64,000 bases of DNA, from positions 124,001 to 188,000 of the forward strand of contig NZ_QGDO01000005.1 of assembly GCF_003149185.1 (NCBI RefSeq). The letters run 5' to 3'. Below the pieces are notes generated by a model that saw only the letters and a list, made by a program, of their open reading frames with translations, did no database searches and was not told the origin of the DNA. The stretch comes from Sediminitomix flava. Its GTDB lineage: Bacteria; Bacteroidota; Bacteroidia; Cytophagales; Flammeovirgaceae. Position numbers and translations under genes: made by a program. Shown here in pieces: positions 43,459 through 53,473 of the stretch (positions are counted from its first letter, which is position 1; every line of letters starts with the position of its first letter).

Positions 43459-43850
43459 TTTCTAGACCATACTTTTGCTGCGTTAGTTGTATTACATTTT
43501 ACGAGTTCTATCGGAAGGTGTTGAGTGTTTACCATCAATTCTAAACGTATATATGAGAATTCATTAAAAGCATCTTCACCACAAACTACAGCCACTTTTT
43601 TAACTCCTGTGCTAATTAAAGCTGGAAGAATAGATTCTGTTATCCATTCATTTAGCGTATCCCATCCGCTTTGCAAGAATGAGAAGTCCCATATTACACA
43701 ATCAACAGGAAACTTTGAAAGCAAACGTAGATAAGAAAGTAGTGATTCTTTAAACTTTTCATCATCTACGAATCCTGATATTTCACAAATCAGATTTTTA
43801 TGAATTGTATCCTTCTCAAATGTAACATGAGACTCAAGATAATTGTACAT
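43455..43850 (-). CDS. STAS/SpoIIAA-like hypothetical protein
   Basis: A 131-residue cytoplasmic protein. The alternation of strands and helices (NLICEISGFVDDEKFKESLL, CVIWDFSFLQSGW, ISTGVKKVAVVCGEDAF) resembles the SpoIIAA/STAS-like fold seen in many Bacteroidota small proteins. The match is by eye and weak. Its end overlaps that of the convergent gene to the left by four bases. Confidence 0.55.
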   Translation of the reverse strand: MYNYLESHVTFEKDTIHKNLICEISGFVDDEKFKESLLSYLRLLSKFPVDCVIWDFSFLQSGWDTLNEWITESILPALISTGVKKVAVVCGEDAFNEFSYIRLELMVNTQHLPIELVKCNTTNAAKVWSRN

Positions 43851-44416
43851 ATTTAGTTAGTAGATAAATTAGGTTAAATCAGAGAAGTCTATTGTTTCAT
43901 TCTTCAGTAATCAAACATCTAATACAGCTTATACAATTCATTTATAAGATTTACTATATCATGAAATGAGGTGTGTTTTATTATGGAGGAGTATACTTTG
44001 CTTATGGGGGATATTTAAAGGTACTGTAACCCTACTAGTACATTTCAAATTTTAAGCTGTACCTGAACTAGTATTTGAGAACCATCACCGAAAATTTCAT
44101 GTTCAGCTTCTTGAAAACTAACATAGATGCCTTTTTATAGCTAAGAATAATTAGAAAGGAATATTATTTAAAAAAAAGTGAAATTTTTCAAAAAAAAATA
44201 AGTGTTGTAAATACGTTAAAAATATCGTGTATTCATATACAAAGTGATATAAAATGTGAATATAATTCTGTTATTCGCTGACAAAACATAATTCTTTCAG
44301 TCTATATGTTGTAAAACATGTCTTTACACAGATGGGCTACTGCTTAAAACGTTAGGGAAATTGAAATTTCTCCCTTAATTTTACGCAACCGATTGAAACA
44401 CATAATACTCAAGACT
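43851..44416. other. Non-coding AT-rich gap
   Basis: About 560 bases of very AT-rich DNA between divergent genes. It includes poly-A runs near 44170-44205 and no hairpin terminator or clear promoter. No open frame of substance is seen. Confidence 0.5.
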
Positions 44417-44722
44417 ATGCCATATCAATTGTCATCAAATTCGCAGGAAGTAAAAAACTCGTTAGTTTCATTTTTTAACGATCTAACGGAAATGGAAAAA
44501 AGTATTCGTAGAGATGTATCTATGAGTTTAAGTATCGAATTCCAAGCCGGATTCAAACAACTAAGCAGAAACATTCGATCAGGAAAAGATGAAATTTCTG
44601 ATTTAATCAATCAAATCCCTTCAAATGAAAACGATGTAGCTATTAACTTGAAAACAGTTACAGATCAGGTTATTTTGACAAGGAAAGCATATCAGAGTTT
44701 CATGAACCAACATGCTTCATAA
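44417..44722 (+). CDS. Small helical hypothetical protein
   Basis: A 101-residue protein from the ATG at 44417 (a TTG at 44393 is less likely). It is polar and helix-forming (QEVKNSLVSFFNDLTEMEKS, LSIEFQAGFKQLSRNIRSGK), with a coiled-coil-like character and no signal peptide. No family recognised. It ends just before a bidirectional terminator. Confidence 0.55.
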   Translation: MPYQLSSNSQEVKNSLVSFFNDLTEMEKSIRRDVSMSLSIEFQAGFKQLSRNIRSGKDEISDLINQIPSNENDVAINLKTVTDQVILTRKAYQSFMNQHAS

Positions 44723-44740
44723 CTGAAAAATTACCTATTA

Positions 44741-44779
44741 CAAAAAATGCCAACTCAAAAATATTGAGTTGGCATTTTT
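44741..44779. terminator. Bidirectional terminator
   Basis: Sixteen-base perfect stem (44743-44758 with 44764-44779) around a five-base loop, with A-rich left and T-rich right ends. It serves the small helical gene on the plus strand and the pyrophosphatase gene on the minus strand. Confidence 0.9.
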
Positions 44780-44802
44780 CATTAGTAGAATTTTATTAAT
44801 TC

Positions 44803-45744
44803 TTAAGCACCAAATTGCTCAGAGATAGGAGGAATGAAATCGTTCTTACGGCTGATTTTTCCTTCAAGTGCTACAAGCTCACCTTCAGCAGAAACACTAA
44901 ATACTTTTTCCAATAAAGCAATATCGGTAGCATCAGCGCCTGAAAGTTTACTAGAAGTAGCTTTCAAATCTACATAGGCAAAGAAAAGGTGTGTATATGA
45001 GCCTTCTTCTTTTTTCTTCGCAAGAGCAGTATCAATCTCAGACTTCTTAGCAAGAACATCTGCAATTTTTAAACTCTCACACACTCCAAAACCGATTTTT
45101 ACATCACCGTAAACGAAGTTTTTGAAATCTAGCGTAAGAATCTCTTCAGCAGAATAAACTGAAAGATCAGATTTAGCCTCTAGCATTGCATTTCCGAAAT
45201 CTTCTACAGATTCGATACCCGCAATTTTAGCTAATTTTTCAGCCCAAGCTCTATCAATATCAGTGGTATGAGGTACAGAAAGAACCAATGTGTCTGATAA
45301 AATACCAGCCAACATTAATCCAGCCATTTCTGTAGGAATTTCTTTACTGAATACTTTGTAGTAATCAGCGATGATTGTACAACAGCTAGCTACCGTACGG
45401 ATATCTAAAGTCATCGGTTTTTTACTGAAGAAGAAGTTATCTTGAACAGCGTGGTGATCGATGATAGCCAATAAATTAGCTTCTTTTACAGAGTCAGCAG
45501 ATTGAGTAGTTTGGTTATGATCTACCAATACTACATCTTCTCCTTTAAAATCATCTTTGAAAGCTGGAGTTTCTACTCCAAATTTATTTAGAACAAAGAT
45601 GGTTTCTGGGTTCAAGTTACCTTGTCTGAAAACTTTACCTTCCCAAAGGTATGCTGCAGCAATTGATGAACAAATTGCATCTGTATCAGGGTTAGTGTGC
45701 CCTAAAAAAGTTGTATTTTTTGGAATCGAAACGTGATGATTCAT
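44803..45744 (-). CDS. ppaC: Manganese-dependent inorganic pyrophosphatase (family II)
   Basis: A 313-residue cytoplasmic DHH-superfamily enzyme that hydrolyses pyrophosphate. Metal-binding motifs in order: GHTNPDTDAICSS (His16, Asp20, Asp22), VLVDHNQ and IIDHHAV (the DHH motif). The C-terminal substrate-binding SRKND sits near residue 298 (GKISRKNDFIPP), where family II has SRKKQ/V. Length and order fit PpaC. Confidence 0.93.
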   Translation of the reverse strand: MNHHVSIPKNTTFLGHTNPDTDAICSSIAAAYLWEGKVFRQGNLNPETIFVLNKFGVETPAFKDDFKGEDVVLVDHNQTTQSADSVKEANLLAIIDHHAVQDNFFFSKKPMTLDIRTVASCCTIIADYYKVFSKEIPTEMAGLMLAGILSDTLVLSVPHTTDIDRAWAEKLAKIAGIESVEDFGNAMLEAKSDLSVYSAEEILTLDFKNFVYGDVKIGFGVCESLKIADVLAKKSEIDTALAKKKEEGSYTHLFFAYVDLKATSSKLSGADATDIALLEKVFSVSAEGELVALEGKISRKNDFIPPISEQFGA

Positions 45745-45871
45745 CGTTAAAACCGAAATATGATTATCAATTATAATAAAGTTGCAAGCTAAAAATACCT
45801 TCTAAATTTTCATAGTACTTTAAAAAAGGATTTTACGGAAATATAATTTTAATCATATGATTTTTGTTAAT

Positions 45872-45908
45872 ACAAAAAGAACGACCACCACAAAGTGGCG
45901 ATCGTTCA
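45872..45908 (-). terminator. Rho-independent terminator after aceA
   Basis: On the minus strand a 13-base stem with two mismatches (arms GAACGATCGCCAC and GTGGTGGTCGTTC), three-base loop and following T-run, 30 bases after the aceA stop codon. Confidence 0.8.
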
Positions 45909-45937
45909 TGGAGTCTAGTAGTGTAATTAGTATTGAT

Positions 45938-47212
45938 TTAGAATTGTGCTACTTCTGTACTGCCTTCCATTGCCGTCGTTGAAGATGTACCGTTGCTCAC
46001 AGTATTTTGTACCGCATCAAAGTAACCTGTACCTACAAATCCTTGATGTTTTACTGCTTTGAATCCTTCTTTTTGTAATTCGAATTCTCTGTTTTGAAGT
46101 TTAGAATAACCAAGCATTCCATTTTCATTGTATGCTTTTGAAAGCTCAAACATACTTGTGTTTAAGGCATGGAAACCAGCCAATGTAATGAATTGGAATT
46201 TGTAGCCAAGAGATGCTAATTCTTCTCTGAATGAAGCCATTTGCATTTCAGATAGTTTAGCAGCCCAGTTGAATGATGGAGAACAGTTGTATGCCAACAT
46301 TTTTCCTGGGAATTTCTCATGGATAGCTTGCGCAAATTCTTTTGCTTGTCCAATATCTGGAGTAGAAGTCTCGCACCAAATCAGATCGGCGTAAGGTGCA
46401 TATGATAATCCTCTGCTGATAGCTTGCTCTAAACCGTTTTTAACTTTGTAGAATCCTTCAGACGTACGTTCACCATAGATAAAGTCTCTGTCACGAGAGT
46501 CAATGTCACTCGTTAGTAAGTTTGCTGCATCTGCATCTGTACGTGCAATAAGTATAGTTGATGTATTGCAAACATCAGTAGCCAAACGGGCTGCAACTAG
46601 TTTATTGATTGCTTCTTGGGTCGGTACAAGTACCTTACCTCCTAAGTGTCCACATTTTTTAGCTGATGACAATTGATCTTCGAAGTGAACACCTGAGGCA
46701 CCAGATTCGATCATCATTTTCATCAATTCGAAAGCGTTCAAGTTGCCACCAAATCCTGCTTCCGCATCAGCAATGATAGGAACCATCCAATCGGTATTTC
46801 CATCTCCATTTACAGACTGAATTTGATCAGCTCTCATCAGCGCATTATTTATTTTCTTAACTACCTTAGGCACTGAGTCGGCAGGGTACAAAGATTGGTC
46901 TGGGTACATTTCTCCAGCCATATTTGCATCTGCTGCAACTTGCCATCCACTCAAATAAATTGCTCTTAAGCCAGCTTGTACTTCTTGAATAGCTTGATTA
47001 CCCGTAAGTGCACCAAGTCCTGCTATCCACTCGTCATTATTTAAAGCTTTCCAAAATTTTTCTGCTCCTAGTTTTGCCAGAGTATGATCAATGACTACGC
47101 TTCCTTGAAGTTTAACTACTTCTTCAGCAGTATATGGGCGAGTAATATTTTTCCAACGAGGGTTTGTCTCCCAATCTTTTCTGATCGCTTGGATTCTTGC
47201 TTCTTTAGTCAT
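45938..47212 (-). CDS. aceA: Isocitrate lyase
   Basis: A 424-residue glyoxylate-shunt enzyme that cleaves isocitrate to succinate and glyoxylate. [20 protein letters not shown] carries catalytic Cys187. [15 protein letters not shown] and [10 protein letters not shown] are metal/substrate loops; YNCSPSFNW is the conserved Asn-Cys-Ser-Pro-Ser motif. It is near the E. coli length (about 434). It lies 79 bases downstream of aceB on the same strand and is likely cotranscribed from the promoter region with GCGAAAT sites. Confidence 0.96.
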   Translation of the reverse strand: MTKEARIQAIRKDWETNPRWKNITRPYTAEEVVKLQGSVVIDHTLAKLGAEKFWKALNNDEWIAGLGALTGNQAIQEVQAGLRAIYLSGWQVAADANMAGEMYPDQSLYPADSVPKVVKKINNALMRADQIQSVNGDGNTDWMVPIIADAEAGFGGNLNAFELMKMMIESGASGVHFEDQLSSAKKCGHLGGKVLVPTQEAINKLVAARLATDVCNTSTILIARTDADAANLLTSDIDSRDRDFIYGERTSEGFYKVKNGLEQAISRGLSYAPYADLIWCETSTPDIGQAKEFAQAIHEKFPGKMLAYNCSPSFNWAAKLSEMQMASFREELASLGYKFQFITLAGFHALNTSMFELSKAYNENGMLGYSKLQNREFELQKEGFKAVKHQGFVGTGYFDAVQNTVSNGTSSTTAMEGSTEVAQF

Positions 47213-47291
47213 TTTTTGAGAACTTTAAATTTGATAATAAAACAATTTTGAATTGTGCGGTAAACAGATAGGGGTCTGCTTACCGCTTTTT

Positions 47292-48893
47292 TTATTTTAT
47301 GAAAGAGTATGCTTTCAAGGTTAAAAATTCATTGAAGACTTGTTCCTTCACTAATTCGGTAAGGAGTTCTGTAGCTTTTTCATACATTCCAGTATTGTAC
47401 TTTTCAAGTCCTACCAAATCTTGAATATGAGCTATAACTTCAGGAAGTAATTCTTCATACAAAGCGAAGGTAGCTGTCTGACCATTACTGAGTTTTACCT
47501 CATTCTTAATCCATTGCCACAATTGTGCTCTTGATATTTCGGCAGTGGCAGCATCTTCCATCAGGTTGTAAATCGGTACTGCACCATGTCCTCTCAACCA
47601 AGATTCAATGTATTGAATTGCTACATCCATATTGTTCTTAAAACCGTGAAGAGTAACTTCTCCTTTGGCTGGTTCAATTAAAGCATGCGGGTCTTCCTTT
47701 ACATCGTTTCTTAGTACTTGTAATTGATTTGGAGTAGGCATGTATTGATCAAATACACCTTTTGCTGTACTTACCAAACCAGGGTGTGCTACCCAAGTAC
47801 CATCATGTCCTGCTTGAGCTTCTCTTTCTTTATCTTTAGCCACTTTTTGGATTGCAGCTAAATGAGCTTCTTCATCTCCTTTTACTGGGATTTGAGCAGC
47901 CATACCTCCCATAGCAAAAGCTTTACGCTTGTGACAAGTTTTGATCAGAAGCTCATAGTAGGCTTTCATGAACGGAACTGTCATTGTTACTTGCGAACGG
48001 TCAGGTAAGATGAAGTCAGAGTGATTTCTGAATTTCTTGATATAAGAAAAAATGTAATCCCAACGACCACAATTCAGGCCAGCAGAGTGATCCTTTAATT
48101 CGTAAAGAATTTCATCCATTTCGAAAGCAGCAAGAATCGTTTCAATTAATACTGTTCCTTTGATCGACCCTTGTGGAATACCTAAACGGTGTTGAGCGAA
48201 AACAAAAATGTGATTCCAAAGCCTTGCTTCCATATGACTTTCCATTTTTGGCAAGTAGAAATATGGAGCACTGTTTTTCTCAAGCAATGTTTTTGCATTG
48301 TGGAAGAAATACAATCCGAAGTCCATGATTGCACCCGAAATTGGTTTACCATCAATGATCAGATTTTTTTCTTCTAAATGCCAACCTCTCGGTCTTACAA
48401 AAAGTACTGCTCGTTCATCATTCAGTTGGTACTGCTTCCCATTTTTTGGGTTTGTGTACGAAATAGTTTCATTTACAGCATCTCTAAGATTTATTTGCCC
48501 ATCCATGATGTTCTCCCATTTAGGAGAGCAAGCGTCTTCAAAGTCAGCCATAAATACATTTGCACCACTATTCAAGGCATTGATGATCATTTTACGATCT
48601 ACAGGACCTGTGATTTCTACTCTTCGGTCCTGAATGTTGGCAGGAACTGGTGCAACAGTCCAATCACCTTCACGGATATGCTCGGTCTCTGGTAAAAAGT
48701 CAGGCATTTCACCCGCGTCGATGCGCTTTTGCCTTTTGACACGAGCTTCCAGTAAAGATAGTCTTCGGTTATTAAATCGAAGATGTAGTTCAGCTAAAAA
48801 GTCTAAAGCTGCAGGGGTAAGTATCTCTTGATACTGCTTTTTCATTTCCCCTTTGATGTCAATCGAAAGTTTTTGAGTTGTCGTCATCTCCAT
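47292..48893 (-). CDS. aceB: Malate synthase A
   Basis: A 533-residue glyoxylate-shunt enzyme that condenses glyoxylate with acetyl-CoA. Signatures: FMADFEDACSPKWENIM, VLFVRPRGWHLEEKN (glyoxylate arginine), IKGTVLIETILAAFEMDEIL and LNCGRWDYIFSYIKKF, with the C-terminal LMEDAATAEISRAQLWQW (catalytic aspartate region). The length fits isoform A and not the longer G isoform. ATG at 48887 is an alternative start. It is the first gene of an aceBA operon. Confidence 0.96.
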   Translation of the reverse strand: MEMTTTQKLSIDIKGEMKKQYQEILTPAALDFLAELHLRFNNRRLSLLEARVKRQKRIDAGEMPDFLPETEHIREGDWTVAPVPANIQDRRVEITGPVDRKMIINALNSGANVFMADFEDACSPKWENIMDGQINLRDAVNETISYTNPKNGKQYQLNDERAVLFVRPRGWHLEEKNLIIDGKPISGAIMDFGLYFFHNAKTLLEKNSAPYFYLPKMESHMEARLWNHIFVFAQHRLGIPQGSIKGTVLIETILAAFEMDEILYELKDHSAGLNCGRWDYIFSYIKKFRNHSDFILPDRSQVTMTVPFMKAYYELLIKTCHKRKAFAMGGMAAQIPVKGDEEAHLAAIQKVAKDKEREAQAGHDGTWVAHPGLVSTAKGVFDQYMPTPNQLQVLRNDVKEDPHALIEPAKGEVTLHGFKNNMDVAIQYIESWLRGHGAVPIYNLMEDAATAEISRAQLWQWIKNEVKLSNGQTATFALYEELLPEVIAHIQDLVGLEKYNTGMYEKATELLTELVKEQVFNEFLTLKAYSFIK

Positions 48894-49336
48894 GGGTAAT
48901 TCTGTTTTTGGTGATCTCTTACTTCAAAGGTATAAAAGCGAAATGTAAAATAAAAGCGAAATTTCGCTAATGTAATAAAATTCGCTAAATAATATAGTTT
49001 CGTTATAGTATTTTACATACATAAAACCCCTTTAAATCGTACTTTTGAGCAGTTGATGATAGTATTTGACGAAGACATAATTTTTTAGCGAAAATTTTAA
49101 AAAATGTCGCATTACGTTTAGATGCTTTTGACGATATTTTCTTTTGTTAGGAGATTTTGTAGAAGTGATGCTTTATTTTTGTGATAAGCGATGGGGTTCG
49201 CTTTAAATGCCAACTGGCTTGGCTGATGACTCCTACTTTAGTTATTTTTACTTTTTTATGACCTTTTGTTGTTCTCAACTTAAGGCTGTGCGTTGTATTT
49301 AAAAATTTATATATAAACTAAAGTTGTGTTGTTATT
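48894..49336. other. Divergent promoter region of aceBA and the CLC gene
   Basis: 443 bases without an open frame. Its left 100 bases carry the palindromic GCGAAA array described separately. Further GCGAAA-type motifs occur at 49087 (AGCGAAAA) and as a spaced inverted pair AAGCGA/TCGCTT at 49186-49203. Promoters of both operons must be here; none matched the Bacteroidota consensus convincingly. Confidence 0.6.
48937..48986. promoter_or_regulatory. Candidate aceBA operator array
   Basis: The core 48955-48968 is a perfect 14-base palindrome, AGCGAAATTTCGCT. A 13-base direct repeat ATAAAAGCGAAAT occurs at 48932 and 48950 (18 apart). TTCGCTAA occurs at 48963 and 48981, again 18 apart. The result is four half sites arranged symmetrically around 48961. 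Their position, 44-93 bases upstream of aceB, fits an operator. The binding protein is unknown; RamB/PrpR-type (ScfR) acyl-CoA-responsive regulators control aceA/aceB in other phyla and are one candidate. Confidence 0.6.
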
Positions 49337-50686
49337 ATGGGGGCGAATCTAGAGCAGTTATTCAATTCTTCCTTTCTCAAGAAATTTCATCAGAGGTATC
49401 CAGTATTTCTTTATCTGCTTAAATGGATTTGTATTACACTTGTAATCGGTCTATTGGCGGGTGCTGCATCTGCCATTTTTTTATGGGCTTTGCATTGGGC
49501 TACAGATTGGAGAGAAACTCATTTATGGATTATCGCATTTCTTCCGATTGGAGGTGGGATTGTAGGTTTGTTGTACCATTTCTATGGTAAGGATGTAGAA
49601 GCTGGAAATAATCTGATTATTGACCAAATTCATTCACCTCGAAAAATCATTAAATTTAGAATGGCTCCGATGGTTCTTTTTGGAACGGTGATGACTCACC
49701 TTTTTGGAGGATCTGCAGGTCGAGAGGGTACAGCAATTCAAATGGGGGCATCAATCTCAGATCAGTTTACAAAATGGCTAAGGCTAAATAAAGAAGATAG
49801 ACGAACAGTGTTGATTGTTGGTATGGCTGCTGGTTTTGGGTCTGTTTTCGGAACGCCACTAGCAGGAGCTATATTTGGGATGGAAGTATTTTCAATGGGG
49901 AAAATGAAATATAATAGTATTATCCCAGCTTTTCTTGGAGCTACTTTTGGAGACTTTTTCTGCCGATTGATATCTCATGATTATTTATACATTTCTCATT
50001 CTGTTTACCATATAGCAGGAGACCCTCATCATGAAATACCACTTGTGCATATAGGTTATGCAATTATTGCAGGTATATTCTTTGGTTTCGCAGGAAGACT
50101 TTTTGCAAAGTTTACTCATACTTGGGGCACATTTTTGAAGAAGCAAATCAAGTTTCCTCCTTTACGTCCAGTTGTTGGTGGTGTCATTGTCGCATTGGCA
50201 GTTGCAGCCTTATATTTTGGTGTTAATCCTGATATTGGAACACGTTACATAGGTTTGGGTTTGCCAACGATCAAAGCTGCATTTACACAAGAGCTAGCTC
50301 CTTATGATTGGTTGGGTAAATTAATTTTTACAGGGATTACCTTGGGAGCCGCTTATAAAGGTGGTGAGGTTACGCCATTATTCTTTATTGGTGCTACTTT
50401 GGGAAATGCACTATCTGCTTTTATTCCTTTGCCAATAGATTTGCTTGCAGGAATGGGCTTTGTTGCTGTTTTTGCAGGAGCAGCAAATACACCATTAGCA
50501 TGTGCAGCAATGGGAATCGAGTTATTTGGAGCAAATTATGGAGTATATATAGCTATAGCTTGTGTGATTAGTTTTGTATTTTCGGGTCATGCTGGTATTT
50601 ACTCTTCTCAGATCATTGGAATTAGTAAACACAAACTATATAAACATCATGAAGGTAAAAGCCTTGGAGATGTAGATAAAGAATAA
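49337..50686 (+). CDS. CLC-family chloride channel or transporter
   Basis: A 449-residue inner-membrane protein with about ten helices. GGSAGREGTAIQMGASISDQ holds the gating Glu130, GSVFGTPLAGAIFGMEV and GEVTPLFFIGATLGN follow, and AGAANTPLACAAMGIELFG is the last signature. The usual first selectivity motif GSGIP is replaced by EAGNN (residues 88-92), typical in my reading of a shorter CLC subgroup. No C-terminal CBS domains. It may act in chloride/fluoride/proton exchange; the ion is not fixed by the sequence. Confidence 0.9.
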   Translation: MGANLEQLFNSSFLKKFHQRYPVFLYLLKWICITLVIGLLAGAASAIFLWALHWATDWRETHLWIIAFLPIGGGIVGLLYHFYGKDVEAGNNLIIDQIHSPRKIIKFRMAPMVLFGTVMTHLFGGSAGREGTAIQMGASISDQFTKWLRLNKEDRRTVLIVGMAAGFGSVFGTPLAGAIFGMEVFSMGKMKYNSIIPAFLGATFGDFFCRLISHDYLYISHSVYHIAGDPHHEIPLVHIGYAIIAGIFFGFAGRLFAKFTHTWGTFLKKQIKFPPLRPVVGGVIVALAVAALYFGVNPDIGTRYIGLGLPTIKAAFTQELAPYDWLGKLIFTGITLGAAYKGGEVTPLFFIGATLGNALSAFIPLPIDLLAGMGFVAVFAGAANTPLACAAMGIELFGANYGVYIAIACVISFVFSGHAGIYSSQIIGISKHKLYKHHEGKSLGDVDKE

Positions 50687-50687
50687 T

Positions 50688-50727
50688 AAAAAACTCCCAT
50701 CTAGTTTATCCCAGATGGGAGTTTTTT
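50688..50727. terminator. Bidirectional terminator
   Basis: Thirteen-base stem AAAACTCCCATCT / AGATGGGAGTTTT with a ten-base loop, flanked by A-runs and T-runs. It ends the CLC gene and the convergent T9SS protein gene. Confidence 0.9.
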
Positions 50728-50734
50728 TATTGTT

Positions 50735-53461
50735 TTAGTTCTTAATAATTCGTTCAGTAATTCTTTTTCCATCATTTATAATTTCTAAAATATAGACTCC
50801 AGAAATCAAACTTTGGAGATCTAATTCAATAGAGGAGGATGGAGGATAACTTTTATGCAAAAGTTGTTTCCCTGTTAAATGGAAAAGATTTATGGTTAAA
50901 GACGAATTATTTAGATGAAGAATATCGATACTTAGCTTTCCTTCAGTAGGATTAGGGTAGATTTTAAAGTTACTTTTTACAAAATCATCATCTACGCTAG
51001 TGATTTCACCTACCGCAACTTTTGTAGAAGTATGGCTACAATCCCCAATTTGAATTTCAACATGAAATAAACCATTTTCTTCGGAAGCATTATATGTAGC
51101 ATCAGTTGCTCCAACGATAACTTCATTATCCTTATACCATTGATAAGTGTCCGCAGGTGAGGCTGTAAGAATGTTGTTTTGACCTTTTGAAACGGAAGCT
51201 CCAGCCAATGTAATATAGATTTCTGAGGTAGAACTATTATCACTTTCGTCTGTCGCTTCAACTTCCAATGTGACTACAGCATAAGCTGTTAAGTCAGTTG
51301 AGACTGAAATAGTATTACTAGCCTCATCAAAACTAAGGTCAAATTCAGAAATACCTATAGTATTAGGTTTTACAGATTTGATATTTGTTACCGTTGTAAT
51401 CGCATCTGGTGTAGCTGTATCATCTTCAATAATTTCATTGTAGTTGATGTTTAATGTACTACCTACACACATCACGAACTCATTTTCTTTCAGCCTAGGA
51501 GGATTATTGATGTCGTTTCTCACAGAAACTGTAAATTCATCAGTTACAGTTCTTCCTACTTTAAAGTTAGGGTCATCACTTGCAATAATTCTACAATCCA
51601 AAATACCATTAAATTGATATGGGAAGGACAAGTAGACTTTTGTGTCATTTACAATTTCATACTCATAAGGAAGTGTAGCACCAAATACATCAGATTCTAA
51701 TTTAAAATAGAGAACATCTCCTTCAGGATCTCTGAACATTGCGTTTAGATCATCTACAATAAATTCTGAGAAGCCATGATTGACTTCCATATCCTTAATG
51801 TTTTTTCCATTAACGATTGAAGGTGGATCATTTTGGACTTCAACATTAAATGTAATTGGTTTTACTAGTTCAAAGTTTTCGACACCATTTGATACGGTTA
51901 CTTCAACTGTAGCATCACCAGTAAATAATGGCGATATTATAACATCTAATTTGGTCTGGAAAGAACCATCTTTGTTTTGTTCACCAATAGTCAATTCAGG
52001 AATAACCAATTCAGCGTTTGATGAGGTGACAGAAAAACTCAGACGTAATTTATGAGGATCAGAAAAATGCTGATTCAAGTCTTGTGTTACTGTAATTGGA
52101 AGAGCTCCTTGTTTAAGATCATAATGATTTGGAAGTGGATTTGAATTACTTTCTACAGGTTTTTTATCAATTCGGTTGATATTCGCATTTATTCTGTATT
52201 CTACAGAAATATTGTTAGGTCCTGTAATTTGTAAATCTACATAGCCTTTATCATATGCTCCAGGAATAGGCTCTAAAGTAAGCTGTGCATTTTCTAAAGT
52301 ATAATTGAATTTACTTTGTTTTATAATTTCAAAGTTTAGCGTTGCTTCAGAGTCTCCATACATTTCAAAGACAGTATTTAGGTCTTCAACGATTAGTTGA
52401 GAACCGCCGTCTTCTTCAAAGGGTTCTACACTGATACTTTGCCCACTAATAAATTTAGGCGCAAAGATTTCAACTGTTTGACTAAGCGTATCTAGTTCAC
52501 AGGTCGTTCCAGCAATCTGAGTAATCGTATATTCACCCCCGTAGCTATAAGTGAATGAAGGATTAATTTCATTACTACCACTATTACTTGCTCCAAAGTG
52601 ATAATTATAGTCAAAGCTGAATTTACTTTGATCGGTTACTGTAACCTCTAACTCATTTTGTTTTTCAAATGTAAAACCAGCTACAGGGAGACTATCACCG
52701 CAAACATCAAAATTAGCAGTTTTGGTTAATGACCATTTGTTACCTTGGTCTTTAACTCTAAAGTGGACAAAGTATCTGCCTTGGTCCAATGTTTCCTCAA
52801 GTGATTCTTGAAGTATCTCTGAAACTGATTGCGATGGAGTATTAAAAGTGAATGGAATACCATTGCCAATACCAGGGTCTGAGTCTGATATAAAGTACTC
52901 TCCACTAATAATATCTTTTGATGTTGGTTGAGATATAGGACTTGTTTTAAAGATAAAAACAGATGATGTAAGGCTCCAATTTCCTGATTCATCAAGAAAG
53001 CGAATACCTACTTTATGTTTACCAGTCGAGTATTCAGATAAATCTATATTAGGAGTAATATTTACATTCAGTGTCGGACTGTTTAGAGTAACTCTTTGTC
53101 CATTGCCAATACCAGGGTCTGTGTCAATGAAATATTCATAGGCTGTAAGTAGTTTAGGATCTGTAGTGGACTGCAATCCTGATTTATAAAATGTACTTAC
53201 ACTAGAAAGACTCCAAATTCCATTTTCATCTTTTACCCTAACTCCAAGTGTATGAAAACCACTCTCAATATTTCCTGTATTGATCGTGAAATTTTCTTTC
53301 ACAAAGCTTGAGTCTTCTGAAAAGTTTAGCGTTTGTCCGTTTCCAACACCTGGGTCAATATCTATAAAATATTCAGCTTGGCGTATAGCACTTGTAGATT
53401 GTGCGTACAACATTGAAGAAAATACCCACAATATGAAACTAAAGATGATTTTTTGATTCAT
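50735..53461 (-). CDS. Secreted multi-domain protein with T9SS type A sorting domain
   Basis: A 908-residue secreted or surface protein. Signal peptide MNQKIIFSFILWVFSSMLYA. Three copies of a 75-residue unit follow, each with EYFID(T/I)DPG(I/V)GNGQ and a G-V-R-x-K/L-D...WSL core (starting near residues 29, 107 and 187). Then come PKD-like and cadherin/Ig-like repeats (FTFEKQNELEVTVTDQSKFS, LNAMFRDPEGDVLYFKLESD). The final 75 residues, from NFKIYPNPTEGKLSIDIL to IINDGKRITERIIK, are a T9SS type A sorting domain. The protein is probably exported to the surface. It follows the beta-helix gene by 12 bases. Confidence 0.9.
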   Translation of the reverse strand: MNQKIIFSFILWVFSSMLYAQSTSAIRQAEYFIDIDPGVGNGQTLNFSEDSSFVKENFTINTGNIESGFHTLGVRVKDENGIWSLSSVSTFYKSGLQSTTDPKLLTAYEYFIDTDPGIGNGQRVTLNSPTLNVNITPNIDLSEYSTGKHKVGIRFLDESGNWSLTSSVFIFKTSPISQPTSKDIISGEYFISDSDPGIGNGIPFTFNTPSQSVSEILQESLEETLDQGRYFVHFRVKDQGNKWSLTKTANFDVCGDSLPVAGFTFEKQNELEVTVTDQSKFSFDYNYHFGASNSGSNEINPSFTYSYGGEYTITQIAGTTCELDTLSQTVEIFAPKFISGQSISVEPFEEDGGSQLIVEDLNTVFEMYGDSEATLNFEIIKQSKFNYTLENAQLTLEPIPGAYDKGYVDLQITGPNNISVEYRINANINRIDKKPVESNSNPLPNHYDLKQGALPITVTQDLNQHFSDPHKLRLSFSVTSSNAELVIPELTIGEQNKDGSFQTKLDVIISPLFTGDATVEVTVSNGVENFELVKPITFNVEVQNDPPSIVNGKNIKDMEVNHGFSEFIVDDLNAMFRDPEGDVLYFKLESDVFGATLPYEYEIVNDTKVYLSFPYQFNGILDCRIIASDDPNFKVGRTVTDEFTVSVRNDINNPPRLKENEFVMCVGSTLNINYNEIIEDDTATPDAITTVTNIKSVKPNTIGISEFDLSFDEASNTISVSTDLTAYAVVTLEVEATDESDNSSTSEIYITLAGASVSKGQNNILTASPADTYQWYKDNEVIVGATDATYNASEENGLFHVEIQIGDCSHTSTKVAVGEITSVDDDFVKSNFKIYPNPTEGKLSIDILHLNNSSLTINLFHLTGKQLLHKSYPPSSSIELDLQSLISGVYILEIINDGKRITERIIKN

Positions 53462-53473
53462 AATGAAAGATTG

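Noticed and set aside
48298-48633. Plus-strand open frames antisense to aceB
   Set aside because: aceB has clear catalytic signatures through this interval, so these are shadows.
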